Shown here piece by piece: positions 1 through 25,200 of a stretch of 64,000 nt of DNA. Source of the DNA: Alviniconcha marisindica (taxonomy: Eukaryota > Mollusca > Gastropoda > Provannidae); contig JABMCL010001364.1 in assembly GCA_018857735.1 (NCBI GenBank), positions 10,001 through 74,000 on the forward strand, read 5' to 3'. The stretch's first letter is position 1, and each line of letters opens with the position of its first letter. A program made the translations under genes and the position numbers. The notes under the pieces are model-generated. The model had not been told where the DNA came from. It saw only the letters and a list, made by a program, of their open reading frames with translations, and ran no database searches.

Positions 1-214
1 TGTCTGTAGACTGATTACTTTCCCCGCAGTAGAGATCTGTGAAACTGTCTCATTCAGTCATTGTGATTTGCTCGGTTTCAACAGCCATGGACAGTTTTCT
101 CTTAAATTTGATGAAGAATTAATTATAGTTATTAATAAACTGATAAAGATACAAGCGTGTCCTGTTATTTACTGTCGGCTTTGTTGTGTTTCACTTTCAG
201 TTTTTAACGAAACA

Positions 215-12325
<12,111 letters not shown>

Positions 12326-13031
12326 TTCGCTTCGTATTCTCCACGGTCGCCATCTGCCACCAACTCACTCAAACAAAGCCATCCGCTCAGTTCTAGTAGC
12401 TTGTCTCGGATGCCATTTGCCACCGACCCATGCACTCATTTCAAGTAGTTTGTGTCAGTTATCATTTGCTCGCCAACTTGTAGACTCATTTTAAGGTACT
12501 TTGCTTTGTCACCGTTGCCATTTGCCAATAACTCGTTCAAACCACTTGTTTCTGCCACCAGCTTTTCAAGTGGTGGCCTTACCTTCAGTTTCATCAAGGT
12601 CCATGTGAACAGACTGTGAATCTTGAGTGAGGAGAGTGTGTGAAATAGAAAAGATTCAAGACTGATGATGCTGTTGTGCTGCATCCCTCAAGACGTAGAA
12701 ACTGGTGTATTTATAGGGCGGTTTGGGGTTGGTTGTGACTGCATGCAAGTGAACTGTGACCTCCAGGTTCATATTGATAGGTTTCAGTGTTCCTTTTCAT
12801 TGGTCAGTCTTCAGAGAGGCATTCAAAGAGTGGTGACAGGCGTAATCACAGCGGAAGGTTGAGAATCATACACACAGGCACACACATACACACACACAAA
12901 AAGACACCTGATGGTTTGCTTTTGATATTGACACATTAAACACAAATCATTGCTTTTGGTATTGACACGTAAAATACAAAATCATTGTATCATGCTGTTT
13001 CTTGGTTCAAGAAACATTGCTCATGAATAAA
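12326..13031 (+). other. PSMD14 3' UTR ending in a candidate poly(A) signal
   Basis: The stretch after the stop has no other reading frame of note and reaches AATAAA at 13026-13031, followed by a T/GT-rich region. Its first 200 bases hold diverged copies of the stop-codon region, with tcaagtagttcgc-like starts near 12317, 12391, 12441 and 12491. The UTR end is inferred from the hexamer alone. Confidence 0.6.
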
Positions 13032-13293
13032 CTTGTGTTTAATGTTTTTACATGTTTGCATCGTCATTGCATGTGCGTATGTGTGTGTGATACTAGTGCC
13101 TTTTGCATCTTACATATATATCTTTGTATGGTTTTAATTTGTAGATGTCAAACACACAAATAACAGATCTTGAAGACAATCACAACAGTAAACCATACAA
13201 ACGACATACACACAAGAGAGGGAGGGTTGAATGGTAGGGATGCTGGTTAGGTGTTGAAAAGCCACTGGACTACAAAATCCTGCCTGGACTGCA

Positions 13294-13636
13294 ATGATTG
13301 ACTTTTTTGTAGGTATTGCAAAGCAACCGCAATGAGCTTGCACTGATTGATTTTTTTGTAGGTATTGCAAAGCAACCGCGATGAGCTTGCACTGATTGAT
13401 TTTTTTGTAGGTATTGCAAAGCAACCGCGATGAGCTTGCACTGATTGACTTTTTTGTAGGTATTGCAAAGCAACCGCAATGAGCTTGCACTGATTGATTT
13501 TTTTGTAGGTATTGCAAAGCAACCGCGATGAGCTTGCACTGATTGACTTTTTTGTAGGTATTGCAAAGCAACCGCAATGAGCTTGCACTGATTGACTTTT
13601 TTGTAGGTATTGCAAAGCAACCGCGATGAGCTTGCT
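13294..13636. repeat. Minisatellite, 49 bp x 7
   Basis: The unit is attgattttttttgtaggt-like, then attgcaaagcaaccgcratg and agcttgcactg. It lies just beyond the PSMD14 poly(A) signal. Confidence 0.93.
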
Positions 13637-14920
13637 GTTGTAGTGCGCATTTGCACTGCTGTACAAATTGACATTGTCATCTTCATCGTCACCACATGGC
13701 TAGATTTTCTTTCTCTCCTTGATGATAATGTAGATACAAAGACCATCAAGGAACTAACTGGCTTAACAACTAGTCTGTGTGCAAAACAAAAGACAACTAA
13801 AAGATAACCCTTTTAACCATTTGCTTTTTAAGTGGCACTGAAGCCACACACACACACACACACACAAAACCCACCAGAGCCAGTTACACCCAAGGAGGCC
13901 TGGCTCTTTAACAAAAGAAGAAGCTGGTGATGTCTATCTGCATTAGGATATGTTAAGTTGGTGGTAGAGTCAACAACAGGGTGTTTAAGCTGAGATCACT
14001 GATATGACTGATCTAAAATCATGATTAGGCCTGTCTGCCCTATCCAACTTTTCAGCAGATGCAGATTTGGGGGGGGGGGGGGGGGGGGGTTATGGAGCAT
14101 CTGTCTGCTCAGGAGCAGTGCATAGCGCTATATAAAAATGATCAGTGAATCAAGCTACACACAAAGATGTTTAATAATTGCGTGGATGCAGCCTTTTTTG
14201 TTTGGTTTTCCTTGGCATTAAAAAAAAATGCATGCACAATACATAATGAATATTAATGTGCATGCACAATAAATAAATGCTTTTTCTCAGAAAATGCTTG
14301 AGGTGTGTGATAGGTGCCCCACATTTGTAATCAGTTTTGGCAATTTTTTTAATTGGTGTAAGAGGATAAATAATGTTCAGCAAAGTAACCCTTCCCTCCC
14401 CCCCCCCCCCCCCCCAAAAAAAAAAAGAAGAAGAAGAAAGAAGTGCCACAATCATACACACAGGCACCATGTGTGTGTGTGTGTGAACAGATCTGTATGG
14501 ATTATGTCAATGTGGAATCTGGCGTTCTATGTTAGTGTGATTATCATTCTTATTAGGACATTTATTTGTATGATGGGGAACAGTCAGGCTTTAAGACATG
14601 AAGTGTCATCAGAGTAGCGTCCCTTGCTGAATTTGCTGCACGGTCAGATATTCTGCAATTTTGTTTCGCAAAACCGCGTTATTGGCGTAAGTACTCTGTG
14701 TAGTCTGACAAATTATGCATTTATTAAGTACTAACTAATGGTAGTTTTCAGTGAGACGTGCATTAAAATAGTTCGTGGGTCGAAAAATCTAGATTTTGAC
14801 CGAAAACTACCCGGCATCAGGCGATTTTCGGTGATAGATTCGACAGAATCTTTCTTCTTCTTCTTCACTTTGAGTTTGAGGGCCCACGATCAGATTGCTG
14901 ATCATTATGGCGCCTTTGGC
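13637..14920. other. Intergenic region with homopolymer runs
   Basis: The stretch holds a short (CA)n at about 13845, a G run near 14068 and a C run followed by A near 14398. I see no gene. Confidence 0.6.
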
Positions 14921-14924
14921 TTGA

Positions 14925-14926
14925 TC

Positions 14927-14974
<48 letters not shown>

Positions 14975-15515
14975 TATAGCTTTTATACAGCGCTATTCTC
15001 TGCTCTCGAGCAGACTCAATGCGTACATGTCGCATGTGATTCTGAATTCTTTCTTTCTTGGTGCTTTACGTCCACGGAGGCGAGAATTCTGAATGAGTGA
15101 CTGTATCCTTTTATAGCGCGTATTATTAATATCCACGGAAGTGGTGTACTGACTGATAGCGCTCTTTCGTTGTTGCATGGCTGGTGCCACGTGAAATGCT
15201 GCCGTTTCGGCGCAAGTTCTATGTACACCATTCAACCATGCACCAGCTTACAGTGTCACTTCATTCAAAGCCGCATAGGTAGGGTGTATGCGTGTTTAGC
15301 TGTAACCTGCCACCTGCACTTTTGGCAGAATGACAGGGATCTTTTACATGCTACTGTGGTAACACGGGGGTGGAACGGATACCGAAATAAGAGTCAGCAC
15401 AGAAAGTTGACCCAGGAGAAGAAAACTCTCCCGCCGCTCCTGCAGGGATTCGAACCCACGACCTTTCAGTCACGAGTCCGGCACTCTAACCACTGAGCTA
15501 TTCCGCTCCCCAGTT
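14925..15515 (-). mobile_element. tRNA-headed SINE of about 0.6 kb, minus strand
   Basis: Read on the minus strand from 15515, the element starts with a tRNA-like head. This has a box A (tagctcagtggttagagt) and a box B (ggttcgaatcc) about 35 bases apart, the layout of an internal RNA polymerase III promoter. A long body follows, and a (TAA)n tail lies at about 14930-14975. The body carries a segment (gtgctttacgtccac on +) shared with other dispersed repeats in the window. Copies like this are typical of mollusc genomes. It is not a functional tRNA gene, because the head runs on into the body without a mature 3' end. Confidence 0.75.
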
Positions 15516-16006
15516 TTCCCAGTCCAATGTTTTTTGATAGTTACACTAGCAGCGCCTAACTCAGTAACTGGTATATTCACCAACAGTTGGTTGGTTAAAC
15601 TTGTTTAATGCTGATTTGTCTCTGAAGAGAGCCAGTTCAGCTTGTTAGCAGTACTTAACTTGAGTAAGGCGGTATGCTGTGAAGCAGTCGGTGGCGCAGA
15701 GCAAGAGCATTTGCACTCAAAAGCCAGTTAAGTATGATCAAATGTGGTCACAAATGGATGTGTCATTGCATGATTATTAGTGTTACATGCTATTGCTAGG
15801 CTTTTCGCCAGTTGTTATATTTCTAGTTCAGTCCCAGTTATATTACTTGGATTTGTATAGCATGCATACTCAAGAGTCACACTCGCACTGATATACTCAC
15901 AGTGACGAGTTTTCACTGCCTTGTTGCTTGTGTGAACAACAAAATGATGCTCTGTTAAAAATCAGTTACCAATTGATCTATCCTAGGGTGCTGCAAGACG
16001 CTACAG

Positions 16007-16212
16007 GTCAACCCTGCAACGGTGAGCGTGAGTCACTGTGGTGGTGGCCATGTCTATGAAGTGCTCGGTATGCCAGGTGTCCCTCAACTCCGTGGGGCAG
16101 TACCAGCAGCATTTGCAGGGCAAAACTCATGCCAAAAAGCTGCGACAGGCAGAGGGTGGAGGTCAGCCACCTCAGCCTTCAGCTCAGCCAAAAGGTCAAA
16201 ACAGGGGGAGAG
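16007..16212 (+). CDS. Zinc-finger gene coding exon 1 (finger 1)
   Basis: An acceptor-like ctacag ends at 16006, so 16007-16049 may be 5' UTR and the coding part starts at ATG 16050 (gtggccATG). The exon encodes finger 1 (CSVCQVSLNSVGQYQQHLQG) and a GQNRGR tail. It ends in phase 1 at gtgagg. An upstream non-coding exon is likely but not identified. Confidence 0.8.
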
Positions 16213-19200
16213 GTGAGGGTTCTTTCATTGGTTATAATAATAATACTAGTTGTAGTTGTACTGCTCTGTGTGTGGTGTTTGTCCCTGGTCTGTGTGTGTA
16301 TGCGCGTTTGTATGTGTGTGTGTATCATTGTATGCTGGTTGTCCATGTTGTGTGTGTGGTGTTTGACCATTTTGTGGGTCACTGTGTTTGTGATTCATAT
16401 GTGTTGTTGTCTGTGCATGTGTGCTTGTGTGGGGTTTGTCTCTTGTGTGTGTTTGTGTGCATATATACTTATAATCTATCAGTATCAGATATGTATGTGT
16501 GTGAGACTGCTGAGAGAGAGAAGAACAAGAAGAAAGGCGGAGAAAGAATGAGTAAGACTAAGAGATCATCGAAGTGATTTGCAACCTGATGAAAGAAGAG
16601 AGACTGTGCACACTAACTGCTGGTGTTTTACTTGCAAGTGAGTCTTTCTCTCTCTTCCGCTGGCCCTGATATAACCGCGTTATACTTACTCTCTCTTCCA
16701 CTGGCCCTGATATAACCGCGTTATACTTACTCTCTCTTCCACTGGCCCTGATATAACCGCATTGTACTTACTATCTCTTCCACTGGCCCTGATATAACCG
16801 CATTGTACTTACTATCTCTTCCACTGGCCCTGATATAACCGCATTATACTTACTCTCTTCCACTGGCCCTGATATAACCGCATTATACTTACTATCTCTT
16901 CCACTGGCCCTGATATAACCGCATTGTACTTACTCTCTCTTCCACTGGCCCTGATATAACCGCATTATACTTACTATCTCTTCCACTGGCCCTGATATAA
17001 CCGCATTGTACTTACTATCTCTTCCACTGGCCCTGATATAACCGCATTATACTTACTCTCTTCCACTGGCCCTGATATAACCGCATTATACTTACTATCT
17101 CTTCCACTGGCCCTGATATAACCGCATTGTACTTACTCTCTCTTCCACTGGCCCTGATATAACCGCATTATACTTACTATCTCTTCCACTGGCCCTGATA
17201 TAACCGCATTATACTTACTCTCTTCCACTGGCCCTGATATAACCGCATTATACTTACTATCTCTTCCACTGGCCCTGATATAACCGCATTGTACTTACTC
17301 TCTCTTCCACTGGCCCTGATATAACCGCATTATACTTACTATCTCTTCCACTGGCCCTGATATAACCGCATTATACTTACTATCTCTTCCACTGGCCCTG
17401 ATATAACCGCATTATACTTACTATCTCTTCCACTGGCCCTGATATAACCGCATTATACTTACTATCTCTTCCACTGGCCCTGATATAACCGCATTATACT
17501 TACTCTCTTCCACTGGCCCTGATATAACCGCATTATACTTACTATCTCTTCCACTGGCCCTGATATAACCGCATTGTACTTACTCTCTCTTCCACTGGCC
17601 CTGATATAACCGCATTATACTTACTATCTCTTCCACTGGCCCTGATATAACCGCATTGTACTTACTATCTCTTCCACTGGCCCTGATATAACCGCATTGT
17701 ACTTACTATCTCTTCCACTGGCCCTGATATAACCACATTGTACTTACTATCTCTTCCACTGGCCCTGATATAACTGCATTATACTTACTATCTCTTCCAC
17801 TGGCCCTGATATAACCGCATTATACTTACTATCTCTTCCACTGGCCCTGATATAACCGCATTGTACTTACTATCTCTTCCACTGGCCCTGATATAACCGC
17901 ATTATACTTACTATCTCTTCCACTGGCCCTGATATAACCGCATTATACTTACTATCTCTTCCACTGGCCCTGATATAACCGCATTGTACTTACTATCTCT
18001 TCCACTGGCCCTGATATAACCGCATTATACTTACTATCTCTTCCACCGGCTCTCTCTTTCACTGGCCCTGATATAACCGCATTGTACTTACTCTCTCTTT
18101 CACCAATCAGCCTCGGCCCCCTATCCCCCAGTGTGTGTTTTTTAAAGTTCCATGTGTCATCCTTTGTCACTGTTTGTTTGACAGGTCGACCCATTGTGGG
18201 AGGCGGGGGGAGAGGAGGGGCAGGAAAGAAGTTTCCACGAGGTCAGGGACCGATTGGCTTTGTTAGGGCCGGGTCAACCCAGCAACAGCCGGGCATGCCG
18301 ATGGGTCAGCCGGGCATGCAGATGGGTCAGCCCGGCGTGCCGGTGGGACAGGTGCCGAGGGTGGATCCATTGTTGATGAACGCTCTGAATGTGCACCCTG
18401 GTGCTGCTGGATCAACAAATATGGTATGTGTGTGACTGTGAGCTTGTGTGGTGTGTGTGTGTCTTTGCCTGTGTAGGCAGGTGTGCAAGTGTGTGTGTGT
18501 GTGTGTCTGCATGTCTGTGTGTGCACATATGTGTTTGTTTTGATCTTTGTTTTTTGTATGTATACATGTGCGTGTGTGTGTGTGTTTTGATCTTGTGTCA
18601 TGTGTAGATGTGTTGATAGAGATCTGTGTTGTGCATAATTTATAAGTGTGTGTGAGTGTGTGTGGGTGTGTGTTGATCTATGGTGGGTGTGTGCATGGTG
18701 TGTGTATACATTGTGCGAGAAAGTGTGCATGCATATATATAACATTATAAGTGTTTCTGCATATTAATCATTACATCACAGGGGGTGGCAGCCGTGTGGA
18801 TGATACTTGATAGTCCATAAACTGATCCTATTTTGATTTTGAAGTTGTACTTTACAGTGTAACAGTCCATTGGATAACTTTGTTAAATTTTGAAGTTGTA
18901 CTTTACAGTGTAACACTCCACTGAATAACTTTGTTAAATTTTGAAGTTGTACTTTACAGTGTAACACTCCACTGGATAACTGTTAAATTTTGAAGTTGTA
19001 CTTTACAGTGTAACAGTCCACTGGATAACTGTTAAATTTTGAAGTTGTACTTTACAGTTTAACAGTCCATTGGATAACTTTGTTAAATTTTGAAGTTGTA
19101 CTTTAGTCTACAGTGTAACACTCCATTGGATAACTTTGTTAAATTGGGCAGTGTTGAATAGCTGTTAAATTGGGCAGTGTTGAATAGCTGATGTGTTGAA

Positions 19201-22200
19201 TAGCTGATGTGTGGAATAGCTGATGTGTTGAATAGCTGATGTGTGGAAAAGCTGATGCGTTGAATAGCTGATGTGTGGAATAGCTGATGTGTGGAATAGC
19301 TGATGTGTGGAATAGCTCGTGTGTGGAATAGCTGATGTGTGGAATAGCTGATGTGTGGAATAGCTGATGTGTTGAATAGCTGATGTGTTGAATAGCTGAT
19401 GTGTGGAAAAGCTGATGCGTTGAATAGCTGATCTGTGGAATAGCTGATGTGTGGAATAGCTGATGTGTGGAATAGCTGATGCTGATGGATCCGTTGCAGG
19501 AGCTTTGGGTGACGAGTGCAGCAGTTTCCGGTCCAGCCACCATTCAAGTGCTTGCATTTGTTGTTTCACCTGCTAGTGTTCACCTGTTCAAAGCAAAGAT
19601 ACTAGTTGTTACTGTTAAACATTAATCAGCGTGTTTCCAACACTGTGTAGATTGTTTCCATGGTTTCATGACCCTGACCTACGTTGGAGGTCTCTCTTTG
19701 TTTTGAATTTTGGTTTAGTTGTTGGTTGTGTTTGGCATTTTTGTACTGTTTTTCCCTGATCATTTGGCCTATGTTAATGTGGTTGACTGAATGTTATACA
19801 TCAAATAAGTAAGTTTTCGTTGTTGTTTAGTTTTTTTAGGTCACAAATCAGTCTGTAATCTCTGGCATATTCTGTTCCAATGCTTTGAGAGTTTGATCAC
19901 TGTGTAAATACACACTGATTGAATGTTTACTTTTGATGTTTAATTTGTTTGAAGTTACTGGGTTAACTTGATGTTTTGCAAACCTGCTGGAGATATGTCA
20001 TATGATCTGTTCAGTTTAACAGTGAATTCAGACAAAAATAAACAGGGGTACAGTCCACACTTGAGTTGATCCATTACATAAATATCTGTTCCATAGAGGA
20101 AGCGTAATGGCAAGAAAATGATGGGAGGCTGATTTAGGATGAGGCAGGCTAGCATAGGACAGCAACGATAGCAAAGCATAAGGTCTGGCATTGCAAACGG
20201 TGTCTGAGAGTGCAAATGGAAAAGATTTGAATCTTTATAACGAAATGGTGCTAAAGTTTTCTCTCTTTTTTTTTTCTTTTTTTTTTAAACCACACCATTT
20301 TTGAATCTGTTCTGTTCACAGTGATGTACCATTCAATGCACGTGTTACATTTTCTTTGACAACAAATCATTAACTGACAGGATCGTTTCTTTCTTTCTTT
20401 TGTAACCTTTCGTTCTTTCATTTGTTCCGTCTATCACTCTTTCTGATTTCCACCAACGTTGAAATAAGTCCATCAACCTTCCGCTCCCTTGACTGCAGAC
20501 CTGTCTGCCTCCAGCCGCTCGGGTCAGTTTCAGGTCAAGCTTGTGTCTTTCTCATCCTCAGGATTACGGCGGCCCGCAAGCCTCCTTTGGCAACAGTCAC
20601 GGCCAACCGCAGCCACCGCAGTCCTTCCACAACAACCAGCAGCAGTTCTCGTACCAAAAACAGAACCAACCCTTCTCCAAAATGAAGCAGCCCAGGCAGC
20701 CTCCGGCCGAGCAGTCCTTAAGCAATGAGCCCATAGTGCTCGGCGACTACATGGGGATGGCCTCGGTGTCCATTGAAGGCAACAACCCCCTCTTCTGCCA
20801 CATCTGTCACGTCAAGCTCAACTCCAAGGAGCAGGCGGAGTTTCACTACCGGGGCATCAGGCACATCAAGAAAGCAAGGGTGGCTCGCATGGCTGAGGGT
20901 GAGTCAGATACACAGAAAACTTTGCTTTGAGCGCCCAGCCGCTCACTCGCAGGGCTGAAAGTGAGTTGGATGCACAGACTGATATATATATAGATTATTG
21001 GATTTGAGCACCCAGCCACTCACGCGCATGGCTGAAAGTGAGTCAGATACACAGAAAATGATTGGATCTGAGCCCCCAGCCTCTCACATGGCTGAAAGTG
21101 AGTCAGATACAAGCAGATATATAGATGATTGGATCTGAGCACCCAGCCACTCGCATGGCTGAAAGTGAGTCAGATACACAGAAAATGATTGGATTTGAGC
21201 ACGCAGCCACTCGCATGGCCGAAAGTGAGTCAAATACACAGAAAATGATTGGATTTTAGCACCCAGCCTCTCACATGGCTGAAAGTGAGTCAGAACTCAG
21301 ATACACAGAAAATGATTGGGTTTGAGCACCCAGCCACTCACCCGCACAGCTGAAAGTGAGTCAGATACACAGAAAATGATTGGATTTTAGCACCCAGCCT
21401 CTCACATGGCTGAAAGTGAGTCAAATACACAGAAAATGATTGGATCTGAGCCCCCAGCCACTCGCATGGCTGAAAGTGGGTCAGATACAGGCAGATATAT
21501 AGATGATTGGATCTGAGCCCCCAGCCACTCGCATGGCTGAAAGTGGGTCAGATACAGGCAGATATATAGATGATTGGATCTGAGCCCCCAGCCACTTGCA
21601 TGGCTGAAAGTGAGTCAGATACAGGCAGATATATAGATGATTGGATTTGAGCACCCTGTCTACCATGACGATTACATCAGGGCGAAACATGTGTACAAAT
21701 AATCCATTGTTAAACACATTTTGTTTGAAGATTATACATGCTAAAAAGATATATATTTTAGAATAGCACATTGTCAATTGAAAGACAGAGGTAAAAGATA
21801 AGTGGATAATTGTTTAAAGCCCACTCAACCATGAAGCTTGTATCAGGGCGAAATACATTTTGCCTGAACACATCTTAAAGCTAGCACATCAGTTAAAAAA
21901 CATGTAAAAGATCAGATAACTGTCTTTTAATGACCAGTCAACCATGTTGGTGGTTGAAACAGGCTGAAACACATTTTGTTAGAACACAATAAGCACTAAA
22001 AACAAATATATTAAAAAATGTGCATGTGTTAAAACTAGCACTTTGTCTGTTAAAAAGCAGGAACAAGTGGGTGAAAAGCCAGATCCAAAATGTAACAAAA
22101 TCTTATGACACCCCAAAAATGCTGTTCTTGGTTGATGACTGTTATATCACAAAACACACACACACACAAATTTATACCAATGTTAAAAGTGGGATATCAG

Positions 22201-25200
22201 CAGTTAAAAAACAGGTTGGGGGGGGGGGGGGAACAACAACAAAAACAGATCCAAAATGTAGCAGAGACATTCAACATTCCAAAAAAGTTACTCTCCTTCA
22301 GGTAAAGGGTGAGTTTTTTTTTTTAATCAGGTGCGTCGTTGTGGGGCATTTATTGAGGTAACTTGCATTAGGTTCATCCTGTGCAGACGTACAGTTCACT
22401 CTTGCCCCAAAGGGGAGGCCAGGCAGGGATGTGTGGTGTTGCACACCTCTACTGAATCCTCTACTGAATCCTCTACTGAATCCCAGGCTGTCGTCTGATT
22501 CCCCTTGCCTGTCTTCTGTCCTTTTTCTTCTTTGCACATGACACTAACTAACTCCCACCCTCACATGACACTAACTAACTCCCACCCTCACATGACACTA
22601 ACTCCCACCCTCACATGACACTAACTCCCACCCTCACATGACACTAACTCCCACCCTCACATGACACTAACTAACTCTCCCACCCTCACATGACACTAAC
22701 TAACTCCCACCCTCACATGACACTAACTCCCACCCTCACATGACACTAACTAACTCTCCCACCCTCACATGACACTAACTCCCACCCACACATGACACTA
22801 ACTCTCCCACCCTCACATGACACTAACTCCCACCCTCACATGACACTAACTCCCACCCTCACATGATACTAACTCTCCCACCCTCACATGACACTAACTC
22901 CCACCCTCACACGACACTAACTCCCACCCTCACATGGTACTAACTAACTCTCCCACCCTCACATGACACTAACTCCCACCCTCACATGACACTAACTCTC
23001 CCACCCTCACGTGACACTAACTCCCACCCTCACATGACACTAACTAACTCTCCCACCATCACATGACACTAACTCTCCCGCCCTCACATGACACTAACTC
23101 TCACATGACACTAACTAACTCTCCCACCCTCACATGACACTAACTCTCTCGCCCTCACATGACACTAACTCCCACCCTCACATGACACTTAACTAACTCT
23201 CCCACCCTCACATGACACTAACTAACTCTCCCGCCCTCACATGACACTAACTCTCCCACCCTCACATGACACTAACTCTCCCACCCTCACATGACACTAA
23301 CTCTCCCACGCTCACATGACACTAACTCTCCCACCCTCACATGACACTAACTCTCCCACCTGGCATTAACTAACTCTCCCGCCCTCACATGATACTAACC
23401 AACTATCCTACCCTCACATGACACTAACTAACTCTCCCACCCTCACATGACACTAACTCTCCCACCCTCACATGACACTAACTCTCCCACCATCACATGA
23501 CACTTAACTCTCCCACCATCACAGGACACTAACTAACTAACTCTCCCACCCTCACATGACACTAACTAACTCTCCCACCCTCACAGGACACTAACTAACT
23601 AACTCTCCCACCCTCACATGACACTAACTCTCCCACCATCACAGGACACTAACTCTCCCACCCCCACATGACACTAACTAACTCTCCCACCCTCACATGA
23701 CACTAACTAACTCTCCCACCATCACAGGACACTAACTCTCCCACCCCCACATGACACTAACTAACTCTCCCACCCCCACATGACACTAACTAACTCTCCC
23801 ACCATCACAGGACACTAACTAACTAACTCTCCCACCCTCACATGATGGAAATGGTCGACAGGGCAGAAAGAGAAAACATTTATTTGTCTGCGTGCCCTCT
23901 TTCTTACTACCCCCTTCCTTCCCCCTTCCTTCCTTTCCTGATTGTCGTTCACCGTCTTTGCCCTCCTGCTCCTCCATTCCATGTGCGCCGGTAGGTTTCA
24001 TCCTCTGGGGCTGATGTCTGATGGTTTGTCTGAACAGTCGGAGCTCTGTCTTCTGAAAAGGAGGGTGCGGAGCCGGGGTTCTTCTTCTGTAGCTTTTGCA
24101 ACATCACCGTCAACTCCGCAGAACAGATGACTGCACACAGATCAGGTGAGTAATTTGTTTGTTTTTTTTACTCGCATTTACGGTGGGTGTCGGTCCTTGG
24201 GGTCATTGTCCAGAAGTGACCCTCTGCAGTTGACAGGATGGTCAAATCCCAGAACTAACCGACCTTGCAAGATGCTAAAATCCCAGAACTGACCTTGCAA
24301 TCTGGTAGACAGGTTGCTAAAATCCCAGGACTAACTGACCTCACCTTCCGGTTGACAGGTTGCTAAAATCCCAGGACTAACTGACCTTGCAATCCAGTTG
24401 AAGGGATGCTAAAATCCCAGGACTAACTGACCTCGCAATCCAGTTGAAGGGATGCTAAAATCCAAGAAGTAACTGACCTTGCAGTCATCAGGCCCAGCCA
24501 GCAGTGTAGATGGTGACTGTCTTGTGAACAAACCCAGTGTTCCACGTGTCTTTTTACAGCATTCAGCACACAAAGATGGTACTTTGTAGATGGTGACCGC
24601 CCTGTGAACAAACCCAGTGTTCCACGTGTCTTTTTACAGAATTCAGCACACAAAGCTGGTACTTTGTAGATGGTGACCGCCCTGTGAACAAACCCAGTGT
24701 TCCACGTGTCTTTTTACAGCATTCAGCACACAAAGCTGGTACTTTGTAGATGGTGACTGTCTTGTGAACAAACCCAGTGTTCCACGTGTCTTTTTACAGG
24801 AGCCAAGCACAAAAAGCTGGTATTTTGTAGATGGTGACTGTCTTGTGAACAAATCCCGTGTTCCACGTGTCTTTTTACAGCATTCAGCACAAAGCTGGTA
24901 CTTTGTAGATGGTGACTGCCCTGTGAACAAATCCAGTGTTCCACGTGTTTTTTTACAGGAGCCAAACACAAAAAGCTGGTACTTTGTAGATGGTGACTGC
25001 CCTGTGAACAAATCCAGTGTTCCACGTGTCTTTTTACAGGAGCCTAACACAAAAAGCTGGTACTTTGTAGATGGTGACCGCCTTGGGAACAAACCCCAAT
25101 GTTCCATGTGTCTTTTTACAGGAGCCAAACACAAAAAGCTGGTGGAGCAGCGCAAGAGGAAGCTGGGTGAGCAGACAGAGGCGGAGCCTGCCGAGAAGAA

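Noticed and set aside
13294..13636. 49-bp array as a splice-acceptor array (ttttttgtag)
   Set aside because: It lies beyond the PSMD14 poly(A) signal and no coding exon matches the sequence after the AG.
15440..15515. Functional tRNA gene on the minus strand
   Set aside because: Box A and box B are present but the sequence continues into a SINE body and tail. The stems are imperfect.
16655..18100. CRISPR-like array
   Set aside because: Units are contiguous with no unique spacers, and the locus is a eukaryotic intron.
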